A stretch of 12,327 nucleotides of DNA from Pedobacter sp. (GCA_030149995.1 JASLGV010000224.1:1-12327); one strand, 5' to 3'. Numbered from the stretch's first letter, positions 1 through 6,953 are shown. Translations and numbers: made by a program. The notes: a model not told the origin generated them from the sequence alone.

Positions 1-295
1 CATAAATCAAAGCGGTATCCCCTTCGGTAAAAGTTAAAGTTGGCATCGGAATTTGCCCGTTTGCTGCAATGGCACGTATTTTTTTCTTCCCATAAGTTAC
101 GGTTGTATCGGCAATATATAGATCATACCGGACCGTACGGGGTGGCAAATGACTGTCAACCGTTTTTACCGGGCCAAGGTTTGCTTTGGCTTTATTTGCA
201 TTTGGCATGGTGGCATCCATTTGCATGCCTCCCATATCCTGGGCTACAGCAGCCGTACAAAAGAACCATAAGAAAGCCGTTAATATCTTTTTCAT
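1..295 (-). CDS. Multicopper oxidase, N-terminal part (cut by left window edge)
   Basis: This is the first 98 codons of a gene that runs off the left edge. It reads from the ATG at 293-295 and stays open to base 1. Residues 1-18 are a signal peptide (MKKILTAFLWFFCTAAVA, then Q), so the product is exported. A short Met-rich stretch follows (M21, M24, M26, M30). Residues 54-98 then read as the first cupredoxin strands of a CopA/CueO-type multicopper oxidase, with the family-typical segments VRYDLYIADTTVTYG and ANGQIPMPTLTFTEGD. Members of this family oxidise periplasmic Cu(I) to Cu(II) with O2 and so lower copper toxicity. The copper-ligand HxH motifs lie beyond the edge and cannot be checked. 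It sits 90 bases after a haem-binding gene on the same strand and is probably the last visible gene of operon 2. The family call is good; the exact oxidase subtype is uncertain. Confidence 0.8.
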   Translation of the reverse strand, partial: MKKILTAFLWFFCTAAVAQDMGGMQMDATMPNANKAKANLGPVKTVDSHLPPRTVRYDLYIADTTVTYGKKKIRAIAANGQIPMPTLTFTEGDTALIY

Positions 296-385
296 CGTAC
301 TGCAATTTAATTTTTAACCGGGTGTAAATCTGTAACCGTTAGGTTATATACATTATAAGCATCAATTTGTTGCTTACTTCCCTGA

Positions 386-859
386 TTAAATCTTTGTTAA
401 CGATTTATTTAAACCATCTTTCGAATGCTGAACCCAGTTAAGTACCTCCTGTTTTTCCATCACACTTAAAACAGCGCTTCTATGCATTCGTATGTAAGAA
501 GACAGCGGCATGCTACCAGCTTCTAAACTATTTTCTATTGCCTGTAATTTACTCTGCTGCCTTCTGGCTTTATATGTTCCGAATTCATTGAAATTCAGTT
601 CTTCTTTACCTGCCTTTACATGTGCCTCTATAAACCAACCCAAAGGTTGTATGTACGCATACCAGCGATAATTGGTATGGTTGCTGTGGCAATCGTAACA
701 GGCCCTTTTCAAAATTCCTTGTACCTTATCTGGCATGGCAACTACTTTAGAGATGTCGTTCGGAACAACCTGCCCACTTGTATTACGAGCAGGTTGTACA
801 AACTGGATCATTAAAAAAATGGCCAATAACCCTGTAAGGATTATTTTTACGCCGCTCAT
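386..859 (-). CDS. Haem-binding domain protein, membrane-anchored, CxxCH
   Basis: The product is a 157-residue exported protein. Residues 6-20 form one hydrophobic segment, probably an uncleaved N-terminal anchor, followed by a periplasmic domain. A single c-type haem attachment site, CYDCH, is at residues 54-58. It is followed by SNHTNYRWYAYIQP and GWFIEAHVKAGK, the pattern of the Bacteroidota haem-binding domain family (Pfam Haem_bd). The frame is open further upstream (to 895), but I chose the ATG at 857-859. The longer form would overlap the previous gene and add a charged, non-signal N-terminus; the chosen start leaves a 5-base gap after that gene's stop. Direct biochemical roles for the family are poorly known, and a small electron-transfer cytochrome is the natural reading. 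Lying between DUF3347 genes and a multicopper oxidase, it may serve periplasmic redox chemistry connected to copper; that link is inference. Confidence 0.85.
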   Translation of the reverse strand: MSGVKIILTGLLAIFLMIQFVQPARNTSGQVVPNDISKVVAMPDKVQGILKRACYDCHSNHTNYRWYAYIQPLGWFIEAHVKAGKEELNFNEFGTYKARRQQSKLQAIENSLEAGSMPLSSYIRMHRSAVLSVMEKQEVLNWVQHSKDGLNKSLTKI

Positions 860-864
860 GGTCT

Positions 865-1437
865 TTATTTTATTTCTTCCTGAACGGTGCCACATGCAGG
901 CATGGCTTTTCCAAGATAAGGATTTTTAATTTTCTGCTCTTCACTTAACCAGATGGCACCTTTGTTGTTATTATACATCGGGCAATGATCTACATATAAA
1001 GGTTTATCTGTACCCATTAGTTTAACCAGATCATAAATATCTTTGCTCAACAGCTCAAAGTGTTCGCGCTGGTGCGCAATGTTTCCGGTATTGGCACCAA
1101 TATGTTCGGCATGTTCTTTGGCATCATCGTAAATATCTTTATAAACTTTTTCCTGTGCCGGTGTTAAGGATTTGTAGTCAAAACGGGCAAATTCAGTTAC
1201 CATTTCATTTCCGGCGGCAGCAGCATCACGGTCGTTATCAATGGTAAAGGCATTTTTTAATTTAAGATATGCATTTAATATCCCCGAAACAGAAGTACCT
1301 TTTGCCGAAGTTGCGGAAGCCACAGACCCCGTTATTGCCGGGTTGGCCGAACCAGGACTTTGTGTTTTATTATTGCCACCAAAACATGCGGCCAAAAAGA
1401 GTAAGGAAAAGGCCAGGCTATAGATTAATATTTTCAT
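865..1437 (-). CDS. DUF3347 lipoprotein (copy 3)
   Basis: The product is a 190-residue lipoprotein. The signal peptide ends in the lipobox LAAC, so Cys18 would be lipidated and the protein held in a membrane facing the periplasm. A low-complexity Ser/Ala/Thr linker (about residues 22-50) leads into the DUF3347 domain. That domain has an N-terminal helical part (LNAYLKLKNAFTIDNDRDAAAAGNEM) and a C-terminal Cys/Met module: CPM at 152-154, WLS, IKNPYLG, M179 and CG at 182-183. The domain has no established function. It recurs beside, and sometimes fused to, CusB-type adaptors in Bacteroidota, which points to periplasmic metal binding. The cysteines and methionines are plausible Cu(I) ligands, which is inference. 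This is one of three copies in the window and the only one with Leu instead of Phe in NPYxG. The next gene follows after 5 bases, so they are co-transcribed. Confidence 0.88.
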   Translation of the reverse strand: MKILIYSLAFSLLFLAACFGGNNKTQSPGSANPAITGSVASATSAKGTSVSGILNAYLKLKNAFTIDNDRDAAAAGNEMVTEFARFDYKSLTPAQEKVYKDIYDDAKEHAEHIGANTGNIAHQREHFELLSKDIYDLVKLMGTDKPLYVDHCPMYNNNKGAIWLSEEQKIKNPYLGKAMPACGTVQEEIK

Positions 1438-1566
1438 TGTTCTTTATTTAAAGTGCCATACCAGCAGTATACTGTGCATTGCGTTACGGCTATATTTTAT
1501 TAATTAAATCAAAAATGCTTCATACAGGTCAGGTTTTCAGACAAAAGCTGTACAAAAACTAAAGAA

Positions 1567-2055
1567 TTACTTTAATGTTTCTTTTACTGCTCCGCAGGAT
1601 AACATTTGCTTACCGAAATAAGGATTTTTAATTACAGCCTGTTCAGAAAGCCAGTAACTCTTTTTCATAGGGCAGTAATCGTAATAAATGGGTTCTTTAC
1701 TGAGCTTCACAATTTTAGCCAGTGCAAAAAGGTTTGATGAAAAACTCGCAAAATAAGTTCTCTGTTGTGCAATATCCTGGGTTTCTGCAAGGTGTTTCGC
1801 ATCTGTTGCAAGTGCATGCTGAACATCTATCCAGGCTTTCATGTCTGCCTGCGGCAAACTTTTCATATCTATGCTGCCCAGGGCTTTTGAAAATTCATTT
1901 GCCTGGGTCGAGGCAGCGGCGGCATCACTGTTTACCAGTGCATCTTTAATGCCATAATAAGTCTTTAACAAATTTTGGGTCTCGCTGCTTTGTGCAAATC
2001 CGGGTTTAATCCATATTGTTACGATAAATGCAACCAATAAAAATATCTTTTTCAT
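1567..2055 (-). CDS. DUF3347 periplasmic protein (copy 2)
   Basis: The product is 162 residues long and exported by an ordinary signal peptide (about residues 1-21, ending GFA before QSS). It has no lipobox Cys, so unlike its two paralogues it should be soluble in the periplasm. Almost all the rest is the DUF3347 domain: LLKTYYGIKDALVNSDAAAA at the start, then the C-terminal module CPM at 128-130, WLS, IKNPYFG, M151 and CG at 154-155, ending VKETLK. It lacks the four-residue D/N-K-G-A insertion found between CPM and W in the other copies. The function is unknown; a copper chaperone or scavenger is the likeliest reading from the context and the conserved Cys/Met residues. It lies 113 bases after the His-rich gene and 129 bases before the next DUF3347 gene, all on the same strand. 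Confidence 0.88.
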   Translation of the reverse strand: MKKIFLLVAFIVTIWIKPGFAQSSETQNLLKTYYGIKDALVNSDAAAASTQANEFSKALGSIDMKSLPQADMKAWIDVQHALATDAKHLAETQDIAQQRTYFASFSSNLFALAKIVKLSKEPIYYDYCPMKKSYWLSEQAVIKNPYFGKQMLSCGAVKETLK

Positions 2056-2168
2056 GATGTAATCAATTTAATGTGTGGGTAATTCTTAGACACAGTTTCT
2101 CTGTGCCGGTTCATAATTATTCTGCTGCGATGCGCTTAAATGCTGCTCACCGCCTTTTACATTAAATT

Positions 2169-2594
2169 TTATATCTGAAAACTCCGAATGCGGATGCGAA
2201 TGTCCTGATTGGCCACATGTGCCCTTGTACCTGCACCAACCACCCGCATAAGCGTACCTTCGGCTGCCCGGATGGGCAACACATAAGCATAATCCGGCAG
2301 CCACATAACAGGTAAAACAAGTTCTGCTTTACCGGCCTCAGGCAGTAACTTGCTTTGGGTAACAAGATCGTTTACAAGCACTTTACAGCAAAGATCCTGC
2401 TCAGCATAACGGAGATCTGACACAGCACCAGCCTGGTGCTGGTGCAGTTGTACATGGTGATGCATAGAATGAGCTGTTTCCGGATGGTTATGGTTTATTC
2501 CATGTTTATGTGTTTCCATGCTTATTACACAGCCAAACCCAACAATGGTATGAAGCAAAAATATCACCAATAAAAAAACAGCTTTACTTTTCAT
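2169..2594 (-). CDS. Small His-rich secreted protein with CC motif
   Basis: The product is 141 residues. An N-terminal hydrophobic segment (about 5-21) acts as signal or anchor and is followed by Cys22, which fits a lipobox only poorly (GFGC). Residues 29-53 hold ten histidines (29, 31, 35, 37, 42, 45-47, 51, 53), an obvious divalent-metal ligand cluster. C69 and C70 follow in the stretch AEQDLCCKVLVNDL, and the protein ends DIRIRIRSFQI. I recognise this as a type of small Bacteroidota protein found in metal-resistance loci, resembling the HYC_CC_PP-type secreted proteins in layout, but I cannot assign an enzymatic role. Binding or buffering of metal ions in the periplasm is inferred from composition. 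It is the first gene of operon 2: a consensus -7 element lies just upstream, and the neighbouring gene behind it ends 138 bases away with a hairpin between them. Confidence 0.75.
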   Translation of the reverse strand: MKSKAVFLLVIFLLHTIVGFGCVISMETHKHGINHNHPETAHSMHHHVQLHQHQAGAVSDLRYAEQDLCCKVLVNDLVTQSKLLPEAGKAELVLPVMWLPDYAYVLPIRAAEGTLMRVVGAGTRAHVANQDIRIRIRSFQI

Positions 2595-2601
2595 GACAAT
2601 T

Positions 2602-2609
2602 CAAATTTA
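2602..2609 (-). promoter_or_regulatory. Candidate -7 promoter element (TAAATTTG) for operon 2
   Basis: On the minus strand this reads TAAATTTG, an exact match to the Bacteroidota -7 consensus TAnnTTTG. It lies 7 bases upstream of the ATG of the His-rich gene, so transcription would begin almost at the start codon, giving a very short or absent leader. A -33 TTTG at the usual distance is not evident; a TTG occurs at a shorter spacing. An 8-base motif can arise by chance, but no other match exists on this strand in this gap. Confidence 0.35.
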
Positions 2610-2631
2610 CCACAAGCACCTGCCAACCGGC

Positions 2632-2663
2632 TTATATAATTCTTTTTAATTGTTATATAATTC
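2632..2663. repeat. Direct repeat TTATATAATTC x2, 21 bases apart (candidate operator)
   Basis: The 11-mer TTATATAATTC occurs at 2632-2642 and again at 2653-2663, with exactly 21 bases from start to start, which is two helical turns. Each copy contains the palindromic core TTATATAA. The pair lies 38-69 bases upstream of the His-rich gene, beyond its -7 element, where an activator or an upstream repressor could bind. The AT-rich sequence makes a chance origin possible. No metal regulator gene is in this window to pair with it. Confidence 0.4.
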
Positions 2664-2684
2664 CAGTTAACAAGCAGGCAACCA

Positions 2685-2712
2685 GCGCTGTTATAAATCA
2701 ATACAACAGCGC
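2685..2712 (-). terminator. Inverted repeat after operon 1, possible terminator
   Basis: GCGCTGTT at 2685-2692 and AACAGCGC at 2705-2712 form a perfect 8-base-pair stem with a 12-base AT-rich loop. It starts 20 bases past the stop of the DUF3347 gene at the end of operon 1. No T-run follows it on the minus strand, so it is not a classical intrinsic terminator. It could instead act as a 3' stabilising hairpin or a weak terminator. Its position fits the boundary between the two metal operons. Confidence 0.4.
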
Positions 2713-2732
2713 CAGAAATGGTACAAATTTGA

Positions 2733-3275
2733 TTACTTAATGGTTTCTTTTACGCTGCCGCATGTTAACATGCTTTCTCCGAAATAGGGATTGCGGATTT
2801 CCTTGCTGTTGCTTACCCAATCAGCTCCTTTATCATGTAAAGCCATTGGGCAGTGTGCAACAAAAAGTTCGCCACTTTCCAGGCCTGTTTTTTTCAGCAT
2901 GGCAATAAATTCACGGTTCAGCGCGGCAAACGTTGCTCTTTGCGATTCGAGTTTTTTATCTTCGGTAATCCGGGCGGCAGCACGTTCCAAAGCGGTACCA
3001 CCCTCGAGTTGCTTCGCACCGATTTCAATGGCCGAGGCCGCCACTTTTGCTTCAGCGGCATCGCCATTGATAAGTGCCGTGGTTAAATGATTGTAGTGCG
3101 GATATACTGCATTCAACTGATCGTTTTTCAAAGTCACCGCAGTGTTTTTTGAGGCACTTACCACCTCCTGATGGTCGTGCCCTTCGTGGTCTTCTTCTGG
3201 TTTTAAATGGTTGCTGCATGCGGCCATCAGTCCTGCCGCTGCCAATAAAAAAATACACTTTACGCCTGTTTTCAT
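2733..3275 (-). CDS. DUF3347 lipoprotein (copy 1), last gene of operon 1
   Basis: The product is a 180-residue lipoprotein with the lipobox MAAC (Cys20), so it should be membrane-anchored facing the periplasm. Just after the anchor it has a short metal-ligand-rich stretch, EEDHEGHDHQE. The DUF3347 domain follows: a helical N-terminal part (LNAVYPHYNHLTTALINGDAAEA) and the C-terminal module CPM at 142-144, DWVS, IRNPYFG at 160-166, M169 and CG at 172-173. The gene begins 25 bases after the stop of the second CusB-type adaptor and clearly belongs to the pump operon. It may hand metal to the adaptor or pump, or bind it before export; that is inference, since the family has no established function. 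Of the three copies in the window, only this one sits with the pump genes. Confidence 0.88.
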   Translation of the reverse strand: MKTGVKCIFLLAAAGLMAACSNHLKPEEDHEGHDHQEVVSASKNTAVTLKNDQLNAVYPHYNHLTTALINGDAAEAKVAASAIEIGAKQLEGGTALERAAARITEDKKLESQRATFAALNREFIAMLKKTGLESGELFVAHCPMALHDKGADWVSNSKEIRNPYFGESMLTCGSVKETIK

Positions 3276-3300
3276 CTTGTTAATTGTATCTGATTTTGTT

Positions 3301-4518
3301 TTACATTTTCATTTCTGACATGGGATTTTTGCCTTTTTTGAGGATATACTCGCTATACAGCAAATAAGCACCACTTATCACCACGCGGTCGCCGGCTTTT
3401 AACCCCGCCTTAATTTCTACCGCATCAAAACTTTCCAAACCGGTCTTTACCATTTGTGGTTCAAACGTGCCCTTCGATTTTTCGATCCATACATGTGCCC
3501 CTTTACCATCCCGGATCACCGCATCAACCGGAAGGCTCATAACACTGCCTTTACTGCCTGTGGGTACAAATACATTGGCCTGTAAACCTGGCTGCCACTG
3601 ATTGTTTGGATTGGGAATGGAGCCCCTTAGCTGGATAACCTGTGAACCGGCATTCAGCTCAGGATTGATAAACTTTACGGTCATCATTTGCGGCTGATCT
3701 TCCCAGCCGTTAACCACTACTTTAAGCTGCTGTCCTTCTTTTATGCTTCCGGCTTCTGAAGGATAAATATCAGCCTCAACCCATAAAGACTGGTAACCTT
3801 CCAGGCGCATCAGCGCTGTTCCTTCTGCTACATACTGGCCTTCTGTTACCGGAAGCTCGGCCACCGTACCCGTTGCAGGTGCTGTAAACGTAATATAGGG
3901 GTCTGTTTTTTTTACGGAACCAAGCTTACTGATCTGACTTTCGGATTGACCGTAAAGGCTCAGTTTTTGTTTAGATGATTTCAGTAAGCTGATAAAAATC
4001 TGGTCGTTCGGAAATTGAGCCACCTGCTCCAAAGCCAGCAAGTATTCATTTTGAAGGGTAAGCAGCTGCTCTGAATAGATCTTGTATAAGGGGCTTCCTT
4101 TTGTAATCCGCTCGCCGGTTTGGCGCACATACAAACGTTCCAGTCTGCCGGCCACCCTGCTCGATATATACGCTGTTCCATCCGGGTTAACCACCAATCG
4201 CCCATTCAGCTGTTTATAAGTTTCAATCCCATTTAAACCGATGGTTGCCGTACTGATATTTGCCAAAGCCATTTGGCTTTCGTCGAGGTTTAATCCCGCC
4301 TGTGCGGCATTTTTTTCAAAAGGAACCAGATCCATGCCGCAAATCGGGCAGCTACCGGGTTTATCCTGTACAATTTGTGGGTGCATTGGACAGGTATACG
4401 TCTGGATTTTACCATCGGCTTTTTTTCCTGTTTTATCCCCACCGGTGCAGGCCGCAACAAACAAAGAAGGCATTAACGCTGCAATTGCAAACTTCCTGAT
4501 GAATTCTTTTCTTTCCAT
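3301..4518 (-). CDS. cusB: CusB-type RND periplasmic adaptor with heavy-metal-binding domain
   Basis: The product is a 405-residue membrane-fusion lipoprotein with lipobox VAAC (Cys24). Residues 41-66 are a heavy-metal-binding domain with the pattern CPMHP (43-47) and CPICGM (57-62), which supplies Cys, Met and His ligands. The adaptor core follows: the first lipoyl half (ISSRVAGRLERLYVRQTGE), a helical hairpin (LTLQNEYLLALEQ...), the second lipoyl half (FTAPATGTVAELPVTEGQ), a beta-barrel, and a membrane-proximal domain ending at LLYSEYILKKGKNPMSEMKM. CusB adaptors link the inner-membrane pump to the outer-membrane channel and receive or deliver Cu(I)/Ag(I). The ATG at 4516-4518 has a good Shine-Dalgarno sequence, GGAGA, inside the end of the preceding gene, whose stop is only 4 bases upstream. 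This is the second of two adaptors in the operon. Confidence 0.93.
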   Translation of the reverse strand: MERKEFIRKFAIAALMPSLFVAACTGGDKTGKKADGKIQTYTCPMHPQIVQDKPGSCPICGMDLVPFEKNAAQAGLNLDESQMALANISTATIGLNGIETYKQLNGRLVVNPDGTAYISSRVAGRLERLYVRQTGERITKGSPLYKIYSEQLLTLQNEYLLALEQVAQFPNDQIFISLLKSSKQKLSLYGQSESQISKLGSVKKTDPYITFTAPATGTVAELPVTEGQYVAEGTALMRLEGYQSLWVEADIYPSEAGSIKEGQQLKVVVNGWEDQPQMMTVKFINPELNAGSQVIQLRGSIPNPNNQWQPGLQANVFVPTGSKGSVMSLPVDAVIRDGKGAHVWIEKSKGTFEPQMVKTGLESFDAVEIKAGLKAGDRVVISGAYLLYSEYILKKGKNPMSEMKM

Positions 4519-4522
4519 TTGA

Positions 4523-5728
4523 TTAATCTCCTTTGTTTTGTGTTTTTATAAAACTTTCACTGTCGATGAGGTAGTAGGCATTGCCGGCTATTTCCCAGCC
4601 GCTCAGCTCTTCCAATACCTGAATCTGGTTGTTTTGTGTTATGCCGGTTTTTACAATTTGAGGTATAAAAACTTTACCTGTCTTTTTAAAAACAACCGAC
4701 TGGTTTCCGGTAGAAAGTACTGCTTCTTTTGGTAACCAGTATCCGCTTTTGGTTAGAAATGGAAACTGACCGGTTACGAGTTCGCCAACCTGCAGCCCGC
4801 CTTGAGGCAGGTAAACCCGTGCCAGTACAAAATTCTCACCTGCATTAAATACAGGTTGTATCAGCCCGATTTTTCCGGTTGTACTTTCTTCTTTATGAGC
4901 TGTTCTTTCTATAATCACTTTTGCATCCTTACCCAATTGCGAGGCAACTTCTGGTGTAAGTGAAAATTCTGCCACCAGGTTTCCTTTGCGGTAAATCGTA
5001 AAAATATTCTGCCCGGCACTCAGGTATTGACCTTCGCGCAGCAACACCGGCGAATTTGCCAATGTGGCACCAGACTGTGCAACAGGTACATCTCCAGCCG
5101 AAGCCATCTCATCCATACCTGCTGAAACCGCCGATGGTGGCATTGCAGTTGTTTGTACCGGACCTGACGAAGTTTGTTTTTCCAGGATATATCCGTTTGC
5201 ATTGCTGTAAACAGGTATTCTGTATAAAATCTGTCCGGTACGGATCAGGTTGTTAATCTGAGCCGGATTCATCCCCAGCAGCATTAACTTTTGCCGGGCA
5301 GGTCCGAGCATCTGATCCTGGTTTCCCCCGCGTTGTATCATCAGCAATTCGCGCTGTGCAGCCGCCAGATCGGGCGAGTATAATTCCAGGATCAGCTGGC
5401 CTTTTTTAACCTGCTGATAATTGTATCTGATGTACAGTTTCTCGATACGTCCGGAAACACGGCTGGCCAAAACAACCTGGTTTCGTGTATCGTAAGTTAC
5501 CCTGCCCTGTACTTCACGTACGTAGATGCCCGATCCTTTCTTTGCCTGTATGGTGGGCACATTCGCAACCACCTGCTCGTTTACAGGTTTTACCAGATCA
5601 TTCAGACTTGTATCTCTTTTTGCGTGTGTGCCGGCAGTTGAATGGTTTTCTGTTTTTTTGTTCTGACAAGCGACCAGCCCTGCTACGGTCAGGAATATGA
5701 ACAGCCTAACGATATAATTCCTTTTCAT
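4523..5728 (-). CDS. CusB-like RND periplasmic adaptor, first of two
   Basis: The product is a 401-residue adaptor (membrane-fusion) lipoprotein with lipobox LVAC (Cys21). Unlike its downstream neighbour it has no Cys-rich heavy-metal-binding domain. The recognisable parts are ASRVSGRIEKLYIRYNYQQV (first lipoyl half), an alpha hairpin (SPDLAAAQRELLMIQRGG), a second lipoyl region at about YSNANGYILEKQTSSG, and a barrel with VIIERTAHKEE. A loop of roughly 45 residues (from SSGPVQTTAMPPSAV to NSPVLLREGQ) interrupts the second lipoyl part and carries several Met. The start was set at ATG 5726-5728; a TTG two codons earlier is less likely. The first 23 bases overlap the end of the TolC-type gene in another frame, which implies translational coupling. 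The role is to bridge the CusA-type pump and the outer-membrane channel. Having two non-identical adaptors suggests a mixed ring or a division of labour, which is not provable here. Confidence 0.88.
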   Translation of the reverse strand: MKRNYIVRLFIFLTVAGLVACQNKKTENHSTAGTHAKRDTSLNDLVKPVNEQVVANVPTIQAKKGSGIYVREVQGRVTYDTRNQVVLASRVSGRIEKLYIRYNYQQVKKGQLILELYSPDLAAAQRELLMIQRGGNQDQMLGPARQKLMLLGMNPAQINNLIRTGQILYRIPVYSNANGYILEKQTSSGPVQTTAMPPSAVSAGMDEMASAGDVPVAQSGATLANSPVLLREGQYLSAGQNIFTIYRKGNLVAEFSLTPEVASQLGKDAKVIIERTAHKEESTTGKIGLIQPVFNAGENFVLARVYLPQGGLQVGELVTGQFPFLTKSGYWLPKEAVLSTGNQSVVFKKTGKVFIPQIVKTGITQNNQIQVLEELSGWEIAGNAYYLIDSESFIKTQNKGD

Positions 5729-6953
5729 AATCAACCATCATTTGATATAACTTCATTTTTTCGTCCAGTACCGTATTCTGCATCATAACCAGTGCTTCCC
5801 AGGAACTGATTACGGCCGGGAGTTGCAGTTTATTCTCCTGATAATTCAGGAAATCGGCATCCATTGTCTTTTTCAGTGCCGGTACAATGGTCTCTTCCAT
5901 CGCGGCAATTCTTTTCTTCATGGAGCCAATTTCGTACTGCATCCCATAAAGCATGCCCTGGGTTTCCTGCAGCATACCTGCCCGTTCTTTTTCCATTGCC
6001 TGAATTTCGTAATCCATGGCTTTAACTTCCGATTTGTACATTTTTGAAGACCATGGCGCAATCGGGATGCTAATCATCCCCATTAAACTGTAAGCCTGGG
6101 GCATCATTTTGCTCAAGGGCGACATGTGGTCAAACCGGATCTTAAAATCAGGCTTTGCCTGTGCTTTCATAGCGGTTATGCCCAGTTTCATCGAACGGAT
6201 GTTTTGTTCCATCTGTAAAATGTCTTTACGCTTATCGGCAAGAGAAGCAGTATCGAGTGTACTTTCGGTATAAAAATCAGGTGTAAAAAGCGTATCAATC
6301 TGGAGTGCCTGATTACCAGGCAAGTTCATCAGGCTGTTGAGCCAGGCTTTTGCTTTTGCAATATCACCCTGCTGCATCCGAATCATGTTCCGGTTCTCTT
6401 CTATCCTGGCATCGGCCCTGAATACACCCGACAGCTGAGATTGATTGTAAGGATAACGGATCTGCTCAATCTTTTTCACCATTTGCATAATTTTGTCGCT
6501 TTCCTGTAACACTTTTATGCGCTGACTGGCTACAATCCAGGTATAATACAAACGCTTTGCCTGCGCTTTTAAATCGTTTAATGCAATATCTTTTCCGGTT
6601 AGCTCAACGATCGCTTTCGATTCTATGTAGCGCTTTTGTGCCTGCTGCCTGGCAGGATTGGGGATTTCCTGTTCCAATTGAAACATAATCGAGCCCTTAT
6701 CGCGCTGATCCATAGTTTCGGCTCCGGGATAGGGTGTCATAAAAGTTCCTGCTCCAACCATTGGGGCCATCCAGGCTGTTCCTGCTTTTGCCTTATGCTT
6801 AAAGCTCTCTGCTTTTAGCGCATAGGTTTGCAGCAAAAGATTGTTCCGTTCAATCCGGCTCAGAATGGTATCTAAACTTACCGGACGCTGTTGTGCCAAA
6901 AGCTGAAAAGGCATAAGCACCAATAGTATTCCAATTTTTTTAATGATGCACAT
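5706..6953 (-). CDS. TolC-family outer-membrane efflux channel, Met-rich (CusC role)
   Basis: The product is 415 residues with a signal peptide (MCIIKKIGILLVLMPFQLLAQ). It has the repeated long alpha-helical, coiled-coil architecture of TolC-family channels: two halves of helix pairs, for example KRYIESKAIVELTGKDIALN and SEVKAMDYEIQAMEKERAGM. It would trimerise in the outer membrane and form the exit duct of the tripartite pump. It is unusually rich in methionine, with about 34 of 415 residues. An ATG at 6972-6974 is also in frame, but the ATG at 6951-6953 has a strong GGAGG seven bases upstream, so that start is preferred. This start overlaps the end of the pump gene by 14 bases, and the 3' end overlaps the next adaptor by 23 bases, giving a tightly coupled operon. 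Confidence 0.92.
   Translation of the reverse strand: MCIIKKIGILLVLMPFQLLAQQRPVSLDTILSRIERNNLLLQTYALKAESFKHKAKAGTAWMAPMVGAGTFMTPYPGAETMDQRDKGSIMFQLEQEIPNPARQQAQKRYIESKAIVELTGKDIALNDLKAQAKRLYYTWIVASQRIKVLQESDKIMQMVKKIEQIRYPYNQSQLSGVFRADARIEENRNMIRMQQGDIAKAKAWLNSLMNLPGNQALQIDTLFTPDFYTESTLDTASLADKRKDILQMEQNIRSMKLGITAMKAQAKPDFKIRFDHMSPLSKMMPQAYSLMGMISIPIAPWSSKMYKSEVKAMDYEIQAMEKERAGMLQETQGMLYGMQYEIGSMKKRIAAMEETIVPALKKTMDADFLNYQENKLQLPAVISSWEALVMMQNTVLDEKMKLYQMMVDYEKELYR

Noticed and set aside
333..346. Inverted repeat TAACC-GTTA-GGTTA upstream of the multicopper oxidase
   Set aside because: A 5-base-pair stem is short enough to be chance, and no -7 element of the TAnnTTTG type is found in this gap.
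1465..1474. Perfect 10-base palindrome CAGTATACTG about 28 bases upstream of the third DUF3347 gene
   Set aside because: A single 10-base palindrome is not surprising over the total intergenic length, and no second copy or promoter element accompanies it.
2091..2105. Small hairpin CACAG-TTTCT-CTGTG between the His-rich gene and the second DUF3347 gene
   Set aside because: The stem is only 5 base pairs and no T-run follows, too weak to call a terminator.
2791..3090. Plus-strand 99-residue ORF within the DUF3347 gene
   Set aside because: It is antisense to a well-supported lipoprotein gene and shows no domain or signal of its own; it is a shadow of the real frame.
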